64,000 bases of DNA from Mucilaginibacter sabulilitoris (GTDB lineage: Bacteria; Bacteroidota; Bacteroidia; Sphingobacteriales; Sphingobacteriaceae). Under the pieces are notes generated by a model, which worked only from the letters and a program-made list of their open reading frames with translations, made no database searches and was not told where the DNA came from. The stretch spans positions 4,464,001 through 4,528,000 of the forward strand of contig NZ_CP139558.1 of NCBI RefSeq assembly GCF_034262375.1. The letters are read 5' to 3'. Each line of letters opens with the position of its first letter. Within the stretch, counting starts at the first letter, position 1. Positions 45,085 through 53,035 of the stretch are shown in pieces. Both the position numbers and the translations under genes were made by a program.

Positions 45085-47235
45085 TTATTGCTTTAGCATT
45101 TGGTCAATAGCCGGTTTTGCTTTGGCTTGTATAGCTGAGTTTTTGGTTACGTCCCAGTAACTTTCGTTCTGCTGTATCTGAATTTGGGTGGTAACTATCC
45201 AGCTTTGGATCCAGCCGGTGAGGGTACACCAGGTGCCCCAGCCCGCGTCTGAATTGGATGCCCAGTAATCCCAGCGGCCATAGTCAAAACCCCTCATCCA
45301 GGCACCATCAAGGTCGTTATGCTTCTTGCTTTGCACCTGTATGCGGGTTAAAAAGTCTGACAGCTTATTAACCGCGTCCTTGTATTTTTTATTACCGGTA
45401 GCTTGTGCGGCCTCATTTAAACTAAACAATGCGAAATTGCAGGTGTACAGCATACAGGCGGCTTTTTCACCATTCCTGAATATAAGCGAACCTTCATCCG
45501 AGCCATAATCGGCGTTGGTATTGAGGGCCTTGAACATGCCTTTGCCCTTGCCCAGTTCTTCCTGTATGGCGCCGCTGGCATCCTGGTATTTTAATATTTC
45601 ATTCACCATTTTGTCGAGCCATTGGCGGTGTTCTTCAGTATTTTCAACGCGTACCAGCCAGGCCAGCGGTAATATCATACGTGCACGCTGGGTTTGCATA
45701 CTGCTGCCCCACTTCCATTGGTCAGGGTAGCCCTCCATGGTGGTTTTAATGGCTGTTTTTGTTCTTTCCAATAAAGGTGCATACCCGGTTTTGCTGTACA
45801 GCCATAAGTAGCAGGCCCACATCCATGATTCAAAATGCGGTGATTCATGCACCAGGTCACGGTTATAATAGTATTGCCAGCCATTTTTAATAATGTCTGC
45901 CTCCTCCAGCCGCTCGCCCCTGAAACCCTGCTTGCTTGTTGTTCTAAAATTACCCAGGATAGCTTCTGCCAGTTCTTTATCCCATTTATCAGTGTGCAGA
46001 TATGATGCGGTAGCCATGGCTCCCAGTATAGCCCGGGAGTTATCATCGCCATAAAAAGTTCCGGCATTGGTAGTGGCCCAACCCAACAGACCAAAAGCCG
46101 CGCTGTTTGGATCATTTTTTGCACCGGCCCGCAGGTTAGATGTCCTGAACATGTAATCCACAAGGTTTGCCGATTTAGATTCGTACTCTTTATTGTTTAG
46201 TAAACGCCCGGCGGCGGCCATGGCCATACTTACCTCTCCCTGCACATCGGCACGCATCCAATAGCGGTATTGCTGGCTGCCGTCGTAATAAATGGTCGAG
46301 GTATGCCCTTCTAAAACGCCCAGGCTACCGTCGCCACTCGGCTTAGCCTGACTAACAGGCGGCCCAACGGGTTTTAAACCATCCGCGCCATATTTAAGCC
46401 AGTCGGCCTTCCAGCTCGGGTCAATAAAAAAGCGGCCGTTGTTATACCATTGCGCACCCTTTTTAATGCTGTTTAACCGTGCTGTGGCCGGTAATGGCGT
46501 ATTACGATCATACATAGGCCGCACATCTTCTATCCATTTATCCAGATGTACAGCTTCGTTGCCTGTTATGCGTGACAGGATATATTTCCAAACCGTTTTT
46601 ATAGATTGCTGCGGGCCATACCTGCCGGTTTCAAAATTGCTTAAACCTGTCATGCTCACCAAGGCGCCACCCTGCTCAAAAAGTAATGGATATGCCTTGG
46701 TGTCCTTTAGTCCATACTCTGCTTTATCAAAACCTACTACTTTAGCCAGCACAATTAAAGGGTTGCTTACTTCAACAGGCAGGATGTAGCTGTTTTGGAT
46801 AGCCAGCAGATCCATAGGTTTTAAGGCACTGCCAAATACATTGCCGGTAACAACCGCTCGCTCCAGGTGGGTTTCAACCGGTTTCGACGGAATGTTTAAA
46901 CCCGGGAAAGATGATGGGTACTCGACGTATAGTTTAAGTCCTTTTTTATTTGCCTGGCTCAGCAACTGCGTACTGATCTGGTTAACAGGATCCAATTTAG
47001 GATAATCAGACGCAATGATAAATACCCCGGCGCCGCGGGTTGCAGCGGTAATAGTGGCCTGCGGGGTATTATACTTCCTGATACTATAGCCTTCGCGTTT
47101 TAACAGCTGGTACAGGTCGTTTTTTTCGCTGCCATAAAAATAAACTTCCTTCCCTTTTGCAAAACCATTTGCAAAGGATGCTATGAGCAGGATGCATAGC
47201 CAAACAATACTTTTAATTGTTGTAGGTATCTTCAT
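45085..47235 (-). CDS. Secreted protein with GATase-like N-terminal and helical-toroid C-terminal domains
   Basis: 716 residues with a signal peptide (VWLCILLIASFANGFAKG). The N-terminal 230 residues look like a class I glutamine-amidotransferase-like alpha/beta fold: KEVYFYGSEKNDLYQLLKREGYSIRKYNT style strands (in two parts), GVFIIASDYPKL and GLKLYVEYPSSFPG. The remaining 470 residues are an (alpha/alpha)6 toroid with GEVSMAMAAAGRLL, DDNSRAILGAMATASYL, HESPHFESWMWACYLWLY, LDGAWMRGFDYGRWDYW and NSDAGWGTWCTLTGW. The acidic and aromatic pockets resemble six-hairpin glycosidases. I cannot name a family. It lies between the ceramidase-like gene (24 bases) and the GH172 pair (8 bases). It may be a glycosidase or a glycan-binding scaffold in the periplasm. 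Confidence 0.7.
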   Translation of the reverse strand: MKIPTTIKSIVWLCILLIASFANGFAKGKEVYFYGSEKNDLYQLLKREGYSIRKYNTPQATITAATRGAGVFIIASDYPKLDPVNQISTQLLSQANKKGLKLYVEYPSSFPGLNIPSKPVETHLERAVVTGNVFGSALKPMDLLAIQNSYILPVEVSNPLIVLAKVVGFDKAEYGLKDTKAYPLLFEQGGALVSMTGLSNFETGRYGPQQSIKTVWKYILSRITGNEAVHLDKWIEDVRPMYDRNTPLPATARLNSIKKGAQWYNNGRFFIDPSWKADWLKYGADGLKPVGPPVSQAKPSGDGSLGVLEGHTSTIYYDGSQQYRYWMRADVQGEVSMAMAAAGRLLNNKEYESKSANLVDYMFRTSNLRAGAKNDPNSAAFGLLGWATTNAGTFYGDDNSRAILGAMATASYLHTDKWDKELAEAILGNFRTTSKQGFRGERLEEADIIKNGWQYYYNRDLVHESPHFESWMWACYLWLYSKTGYAPLLERTKTAIKTTMEGYPDQWKWGSSMQTQRARMILPLAWLVRVENTEEHRQWLDKMVNEILKYQDASGAIQEELGKGKGMFKALNTNADYGSDEGSLIFRNGEKAACMLYTCNFALFSLNEAAQATGNKKYKDAVNKLSDFLTRIQVQSKKHNDLDGAWMRGFDYGRWDYWASNSDAGWGTWCTLTGWIQSWIVTTQIQIQQNESYWDVTKNSAIQAKAKPAIDQMLKQ

Positions 47236-47259
47236 TTCATTTATCTGTTTAAATAGTAT

Positions 47260-48474
47260 TTATTGGTTATACAATTCATTCAATAACCGTAAAGCCTCTT
47301 TGCTGACTACCTTATCGGCACCCACTTCCATGTACGACCATTTACCAGGGCCAGCTTCATAACCGCCCAGTGCAAGCGCTTCTTCGGTAGGGATATAGCC
47401 TATATTATTTTCTGCAAATCCCACTATAATGGTATAGTCGAAAGGTGAATTTTCCTCAATTTCCTGAGCAGTCTCTACAAAGGGTTCGCCAGGTAAAAAA
47501 ACAAATGCCAGCGCGCCTATCCGTATAGCGCTGAAACGCGCCAGTGCATCCGCGGTATTGGTCATGCCGGTTCCCTTTCTTATGGGCAGCTGCACCTGGC
47601 CGTTGATAAACGTAAAATTTGTTTTATTTATAACCGTTTCATTATCATCTCTTAGCGCTGTTTTTGCTAATGCGAATCCGTGCCTTTGCGCATATAACGC
47701 TCCCATAGAAACAGTTGGCGGATTGGTATCGCCGGCCGCCCCGTTTAAAAACATGGGCATTCCGTTTTGTGGTGATAACTCCAATGCTTTGCACATTTCG
47801 CCGGGAAACTCAGATGAGATATGTTTCAGACACATTTCGTGTACCGGGTGGCATATCGCGTTTACCACAGTGGCTATGCCTTTACCATCCAGGTCGTAAA
47901 ATTTAATCGTTTTAACACGTCTGTCAACCGGCGGCAAGTTCAGTAGTTCGGGTGCTATGGGCTGAATACTGTCAGACATCACAATACCTTCAAGCGTTTT
48001 TATACGCCGTTGCATGGAAAAACCCTCCAGCTTATTATAGAACACCGATAGCGTACATTGTCGGGCTGCTGCGATGGCGCGACTAATGGCCTCTTTTATC
48101 CTGAACTGTAACTGAACCAGCCAAAACTGATAGATCTCAGTTTGATACAATCCCGAAAGGGCAACCGATTCCGGTGCATTGTGCGTATGTGTACAGGTGA
48201 ATATAATCTTATCGGGGCTGATAATATCGGCCATGCCCTGTTTAAAATTATCCCATCCGTCAACCGCGGTATCGTTTAAAGCAAGCAAGTCTGTAGAAAC
48301 CAGGGCAACCAATTCTGTACCTGATCTGAACACCAGCACACGGGCCTTTAACGGTAACCTTACCGATTCAAAAGGTTCATAAAGTCCTTTTACAGAAGAC
48401 GTTAGCAGCCCCACCTCAAGCGGTGGGGTTATATCAGTAACCGAAGTTCCAATAAACAATGATGATTGGGCCAT
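47260..48474 (-). CDS. Neutral ceramidase N-terminal-domain-like hydrolase, cytoplasmic
   Basis: 404 residues. The start matches the neutral/alkaline ceramidase N-terminal fold: FIGTSVTDITPPLEVGL, ALVSTDLLALN, and the zinc-site-like FTCTHTHNAPES; later ICHPVHEMCLKH and NGAAGDTNPPTVSMG correspond to further metal-site and active-site segments. The usual C-terminal domain of true ceramidases (which are near 650-700 residues) is missing, and there is no signal peptide, unlike secreted ceramidases. Members of this wider family occur in carbohydrate loci with no proven substrate. It probably is a metal-dependent amidase, esterase or lactonase acting on the imported product. The gap to the GATase-like gene upstream is two bases, so they are coupled. 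Confidence 0.75.
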   Translation of the reverse strand: MAQSSLFIGTSVTDITPPLEVGLLTSSVKGLYEPFESVRLPLKARVLVFRSGTELVALVSTDLLALNDTAVDGWDNFKQGMADIISPDKIIFTCTHTHNAPESVALSGLYQTEIYQFWLVQLQFRIKEAISRAIAAARQCTLSVFYNKLEGFSMQRRIKTLEGIVMSDSIQPIAPELLNLPPVDRRVKTIKFYDLDGKGIATVVNAICHPVHEMCLKHISSEFPGEMCKALELSPQNGMPMFLNGAAGDTNPPTVSMGALYAQRHGFALAKTALRDDNETVINKTNFTFINGQVQLPIRKGTGMTNTADALARFSAIRIGALAFVFLPGEPFVETAQEIEENSPFDYTIIVGFAENNIGYIPTEEALALGGYEAGPGKWSYMEVGADKVVSKEALRLLNELYNQ

Positions 48475-48476
48475 GT

Positions 48477-49289
48477 TTAGTTTTTCTTTTTAACCCAGTT
48501 TAATGATTGCTGCCAGAACTGGTCATAACTTTCCCACAGTTCAAAATTGATACCCCAGTGTGGAGCCGGGTCAGACATGTAAGTTAATACCCTGCCCTTG
48601 CCATATTCACCAACCACAACCAGCGGATGCCCGGTTTCCTTAATACGCACAAGCACCTGCCCTTCAGGTTTCTCATTAACTTCATTATAACCAAATATGG
48701 GCGGGAACTTATCCCATGCCAATCCTTTAACTACAGGATGATCGGGTACAAGCACTTCGGCTGTAAATCCTGCCGATGACTCTACCAGATCTTCAATCAG
48801 TAGACAATCCACCGGTAAAGCATCTTTCAAGCTGCTCCTGCCCCAGCCCGATTTAGCCTGCACACCACTAAATGACAGCCAGCCGCCCAGCATCATTAAG
48901 CCGCCACCGTCATTGATCCATTCCTTGATCACATTTAACCTGTCGGGAAAGGTTACTATTTTGTTTTCGCGCCTTGCACGGTCAAAAAAGCTGGGATACA
49001 GATGAAAACACTTAGCCTCAACATCACTGATAATCAAACTTACAGACTGCTCCAGGTGTTCTTCCAATTTCCCAGGTTCCAGGCGGTATAACTCCCAGTT
49101 AGCCAAAGGAGTAACATCAACCAGATATTCTAATGCTTCAGTAAGGCGTTCACCGTAAAAGTGCAGGTCGGCATCTTTTGTTTCTGTTCCAAAGGGGGTT
49201 TCGATAAATGTAGGGCCAACGTGAAATACCCAGTCGCCAAGATATAATACATGTTCTTCTTTTGATCTGAACTCTTTTTTTGCTCTCAT
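48477..49289 (-). CDS. GATase1-like protein (putative glutamine amidotransferase fold)
   Basis: 270 residues, no signal peptide. An alpha/beta flavodoxin-like fold resembling the GATase1_like family (PF07090 type): VLYLGDWVFHVGPTFIETPF, SLIISDVEAKCFHLYPSFF, INDGGGLMMLGGWLSFSG and GEYGKGRVLTYMSDPAPHWG. The elbow where amidotransferases carry the catalytic cysteine reads GGWLSFSG, without cysteine, so glutaminase activity is unlikely. Relatives bind or modify small molecules or act as trehalose-utilisation (ThuA)-like proteins; function is unproven. It lies 42 bases after the symporter gene and two bases before the ceramidase-like gene, suggesting a shared cytoplasmic step. Confidence 0.72.
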   Translation of the reverse strand: MRAKKEFRSKEEHVLYLGDWVFHVGPTFIETPFGTETKDADLHFYGERLTEALEYLVDVTPLANWELYRLEPGKLEEHLEQSVSLIISDVEAKCFHLYPSFFDRARRENKIVTFPDRLNVIKEWINDGGGLMMLGGWLSFSGVQAKSGWGRSSLKDALPVDCLLIEDLVESSAGFTAEVLVPDHPVVKGLAWDKFPPIFGYNEVNEKPEGQVLVRIKETGHPLVVVGEYGKGRVLTYMSDPAPHWGINFELWESYDQFWQQSLNWVKKKN

Positions 49290-49331
49290 AAAATTTTTAG
49301 CGTGTTGAATTAATTATTAATTTTTTTGGAG

Positions 49332-51182
49332 TTATTCTATTACTGATAATGTTGTTTTCTCGGGGGATTCAGCCTCTGTATTTTTTGCAGTGCGGACAGA
49401 TAAATAATCGAGGTATGATTTTGCTGTTCGTTTAAATACAATAAATAGCACAATACATATTATAAGCTCTGCGAGGCTCCCGAAATAATGCCCGAACCAG
49501 GCCTCGGTAAGCCCCTGGATAAGCAAGGATGTAGCCGCAAAACCAACTACCGCCACCCCCAAACCTCTGAATATAGGTTTTACAATGTTTGATAATGGTG
49601 CCGAACCGTGTTTTACCCTGAATGGTTTCCAGAACCCCAGCGGGTGCACACGCTGATAAAAATCATTCAATAACTTATCAGGATCGGGTTTGGTTAGCAA
49701 GGCCACAGTTATCCAGAGTATAGTGGTTAGAGCCATTACCAGCAAGGTTGACCACCACCATGGCAGCACCAGATTTTGCGCGCCGGCTACACCCAGCCAT
49801 AACAATAGTTTAGGGCCTAAAACAACGATACAGAAAATCCCTGCCCCACCGAATGAGGCGGCTACGCGTGCAGGCCCGTTAAAACGCCACCACCACCATT
49901 GTGCCCAATTGGCGGGCAATTCGGCTGCGCTTAGCTGCAGCATAAATATGGCTACATCGGTAATAATACTTACATTAAATACCACGGCTATAGCCAGCGA
50001 AATAATGATGGCCATACCTACTTTACCAATGAGCATATAATGTTTTTCGCTTGCCGAGCGCACAAACCATTTGCGGTATATGTCGCTCACCAATACCTGG
50101 CTGCCAAAATTCAGGTTGTCGCCCACTACAGACATGGTAGCTGCCATCATAGCTGCAACCAGCAGTCCCATTGCCCCATGCGGCAGCATCTCTTTCATTA
50201 ACCGGCCATAAACCAACTCCCGGTCGGCACCCGCGTTACGCAATTCGGGCCAGATCACTGCAGCGGATATGCTTGGCAGCGTAACCAGCAACAGCAGCAC
50301 AAACATGCTTATTGCTGTAACCACGTACATGGTTAATGCCTCAGATGGCGTGCGGGTTGATAAAATGCGCTGCCCTTCCATTGCCCCGCCCATTGGGGCG
50401 GCATCGCCGCCGTAGCCAATACTTTGTCCAAACATCCAGGCCATGGCGGCAGCTAAAGGGAATACATCATGCTTTGCAGGCGGTGTCATTTGCAGCATTT
50501 CGGGGTGGGTTGCACCAAATACATGCGAAATAGCTGCGGTCATGGCAATGGGCCCGCCAAAATGCGCAAGCGTAAGCCCGGCAAGGGTGATAGTGCCGAT
50601 AAAAAAAATGCTCATTTGAATGAGGTTGGAGATCACCACCCCTTTATAGCCCGAAAAGAAAACGAACAGGAAAGATACAGGAACTACCAGATACAGGGTT
50701 TCGACTTTAGTGAGACCAAATGCGGGGCCCATGATCTTGAAAGCAGCAAGCAGTGTTATACCTGTCCAGGCGGGCATAGCGATCAGCGAAGTGCGTACCG
50801 CTATCCAAATGCGCATAGCTGATGCCGCTTTTGACGGAAACCTTAAGCCGTAAAACTCAAGCGAGGTGAACAGGTTTAAACGTCGCCAGAAAACAGCAAA
50901 GAGCACCCCGCCAATAAACAATGCCAGGCCAAACCTGCTCAGGTACCACCATGAAATGAAAGCGCCTGTTACAACCGCCAATCCTCCGTAACCTGTAGCC
51001 GCATCCGGACTAACCAGCGCGGCGGTATAGGATATGCCGTTTAACCAGCCCGGTATTTTGCGCCCGCCCAGGAAAAAGTTTTCGAGATTGGTTGAAGCAA
51101 AACGCCGGTGCCAGAGCGACAGGCCAAACATGAGCACTAAGTAGCCTACTACTATCCAAATATCTAATTGGTTCCAGTTCAT
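49332..51182 (-). CDS. Sodium:solute symporter (SSS family), PUL 2
   Basis: 616 residues with around 13-14 transmembrane helices and no cleaved signal. SSS features: FFLGGRKIPGWLNGISYTAA, SPDAATGYGGLAVVTG and FYGLRFPSKAASAMR, with a central GYKGVVISNLIQMSIFFIG. The C-terminus carries one or two extra helices and a polar tail, making it longer than the PUL 1 symporter. It starts 95 bases after the susD stop and leads a run of cytoplasmic-protein genes. Its probable role is inner-membrane import, with Na+, of the mono- or disaccharide released by the GH172/GH43 enzymes. It is only distantly similar to the PUL 1 symporter, so the solutes likely differ. Confidence 0.9.
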   Translation of the reverse strand: MNWNQLDIWIVVGYLVLMFGLSLWHRRFASTNLENFFLGGRKIPGWLNGISYTAALVSPDAATGYGGLAVVTGAFISWWYLSRFGLALFIGGVLFAVFWRRLNLFTSLEFYGLRFPSKAASAMRIWIAVRTSLIAMPAWTGITLLAAFKIMGPAFGLTKVETLYLVVPVSFLFVFFSGYKGVVISNLIQMSIFFIGTITLAGLTLAHFGGPIAMTAAISHVFGATHPEMLQMTPPAKHDVFPLAAAMAWMFGQSIGYGGDAAPMGGAMEGQRILSTRTPSEALTMYVVTAISMFVLLLLVTLPSISAAVIWPELRNAGADRELVYGRLMKEMLPHGAMGLLVAAMMAATMSVVGDNLNFGSQVLVSDIYRKWFVRSASEKHYMLIGKVGMAIIISLAIAVVFNVSIITDVAIFMLQLSAAELPANWAQWWWWRFNGPARVAASFGGAGIFCIVVLGPKLLLWLGVAGAQNLVLPWWWSTLLVMALTTILWITVALLTKPDPDKLLNDFYQRVHPLGFWKPFRVKHGSAPLSNIVKPIFRGLGVAVVGFAATSLLIQGLTEAWFGHYFGSLAELIICIVLFIVFKRTAKSYLDYLSVRTAKNTEAESPEKTTLSVIE

Positions 51183-51277
51183 ATAAACTTTATTTTTCTT
51201 GTAGTAAGTTACCTATTGTTATAAATGATTAAAAATTGAATTAAGAGCATACCGTTTTTCGAGTTATTTAAAAGGCT

Positions 51278-53017
51278 TTACCAGCCCGGGTTTTGTTTCA
51301 GGTTTTTATTAAGCACCAGTTCATTTGATGGTATGGGCAGTAAATAATCCCGGTCGGGGTTAAACTGCCAGCCGTTAACCGCAGGACTGTTTTTCAGCGG
51401 AAAAATATATCCATCACTTGAAACCGGAATGTTTGATAAAGGCGGATTAAACGGCTGCCCTACAAATTGCTGGTATTTTGCGCCGTACAACGGTCTCTTA
51501 ATTAGTTGGGTAGCGCCCCAGCGCATCAGGTCGTCAAAGCGATAACCTTCAATAGCCAGTTCTATCCGGCGCTCGCGTCTTACTTCGTTCAACAGTGGTG
51601 ATATGCTTTTAAATTCCCAGTTGGGGTCTGTAAAACCTACGCCGGCAGTTAAATGCGGCATGCTAACCCTGTCGCGCAGCACATTGATGGTTTTGTCGAG
51701 CACGTCCTGAGTACCTTCGCCTAATTCAACTTTAGCTTCGGCGAAATTTAAAAGCGCCTCCGCATATCTGAATATGATACTCGCGGTTGAGCTGCCGGTT
51801 CCGTCGGCGTCATCCGGCGCTATACCTTTAAAAATTTCAAAGCCTGTGGTACAACGGCCATCGCCTGGCTGGTTAATATCCGGTAGGTTAAACTTGCCGG
51901 TAGTGTCGCCATTAGCTATAATTCTTGGATAACCATGCAGCAGTATCGTTTGTGAAAGCCTTGGATCGCGGTTGGTTACCTGGTCGGCTGTAGTATTATC
52001 GCCTTTATATAAACTACTTACTGCTATGGGTTTACCATCGGTACACAAATAATAATCAATCAGTTGTTTTGACAAGCCGGTATTACCGCCGCCATAAGCT
52101 AGCATATTTTGTCCGAAATGTATAAGGTTCAGCGCCTTATCAAACTTTTTCCATAAGATCATTTCTTTATTGGTTGAAAGATCTTTTTGATTGAACAGGC
52201 GCCAGTAACCAAATTTTGGATCATTGGTAATTGGGGTAATGGAATAATAATTAGCATCGATAAGCGCTCCGGCTGCGTCAGCTGCTTTCCGGAGGTATTT
52301 AGCATAATCGTTACCTGTTACGCCAAAAGATGTTCCGGCATGGTACTTTTCCCAGGTGCCTTCGTACAATGCTACCCTTGATTGGAAAGTTAGCGCCGCT
52401 CCCTTATTTAACCGCAACGGCTCTTCTTTACCCGGAATAGCCAACAGGTTCACCGCCTTATCCAGATCATTCAAAATAGAATCGGCTATGATGTTCCGTT
52501 TGAGCCTTGGCGCCTGCAAGGCTTCCATATCATCAACATTAAGCGGCTTGTTGTACCAGGGTAAATCGCCAAACGCCTTAAGCATATTAAAGTAGAACCA
52601 TGCCCGCCAGAAATACATTTCGCCCACGTAGGTATTAGTTGTTGCAGGCGCATCCGGCGATTTATGGTAATTGGCCAGGAAATAATTCACTGCCCGGATG
52701 TTGCCCCAATCCCAACCGCCACCTGAGGCAGGCACAACACCTGTGCCCGCCAATTGCGAATTGTAGTTGTAATTGCCATGCACCATATTGTCTGACGAAT
52801 TATCCAGCCAGAATATCCCCCCGGTATAAACATTCGGCGCCCATCCCGGAAACGCCGGGTAAAACTGGTTGGAGTACAGTTTCATTTCTGTAGCTGTAAA
52901 ATTCAATTGCTGATCGGTAATGTGGTCAAGGGGTGGTTTATCTAATATTTTTTTACAGGAGGTAAAAGTTATAATTACCATACACATCCAAAAACCTAAT
53001 GTCAGTTGCTTATTCAT
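51278..53017 (-). CDS. SusD/RagB-like lipoprotein (PUL 2, second pair)
   Basis: 579 residues. The lipoprotein signal MCMVIITFTSC gives a lipid cysteine near residue 21, followed by KKILDKPPLDHITDQQ. Typical blocks are MYFWRAWFYFNMLKAFGDLPW, LNEVRRERRIELAIEGYRFDDLMRWG and DYLLPIPSNELVLNKNLKQNPGW. It pairs with the susC gene 18 bases upstream and forms the binding lid of that transporter. A 95-base gap without a clear hairpin separates it from the symporter gene, so the downstream enzymes are probably on the same transcript. Confidence 0.95.
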   Translation of the reverse strand: MNKQLTLGFWMCMVIITFTSCKKILDKPPLDHITDQQLNFTATEMKLYSNQFYPAFPGWAPNVYTGGIFWLDNSSDNMVHGNYNYNSQLAGTGVVPASGGGWDWGNIRAVNYFLANYHKSPDAPATTNTYVGEMYFWRAWFYFNMLKAFGDLPWYNKPLNVDDMEALQAPRLKRNIIADSILNDLDKAVNLLAIPGKEEPLRLNKGAALTFQSRVALYEGTWEKYHAGTSFGVTGNDYAKYLRKAADAAGALIDANYYSITPITNDPKFGYWRLFNQKDLSTNKEMILWKKFDKALNLIHFGQNMLAYGGGNTGLSKQLIDYYLCTDGKPIAVSSLYKGDNTTADQVTNRDPRLSQTILLHGYPRIIANGDTTGKFNLPDINQPGDGRCTTGFEIFKGIAPDDADGTGSSTASIIFRYAEALLNFAEAKVELGEGTQDVLDKTINVLRDRVSMPHLTAGVGFTDPNWEFKSISPLLNEVRRERRIELAIEGYRFDDLMRWGATQLIKRPLYGAKYQQFVGQPFNPPLSNIPVSSDGYIFPLKNSPAVNGWQFNPDRDYLLPIPSNELVLNKNLKQNPGW

Positions 53018-53035
53018 GTCGATACCTTTTTAGAT

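Noticed and set aside
45675..46163. A 162-codon - strand frame inside the 716-residue toroid gene.
   Set aside because: It is in another frame of the same strand; the toroid frame has a signal peptide and continuous helical-repeat pattern over its full length.
48477..49289. Functional glutamine amidotransferase.
   Set aside because: The position of the nucleophile cysteine reads GGWLSFSG; the fold is kept but the catalytic residue is not.
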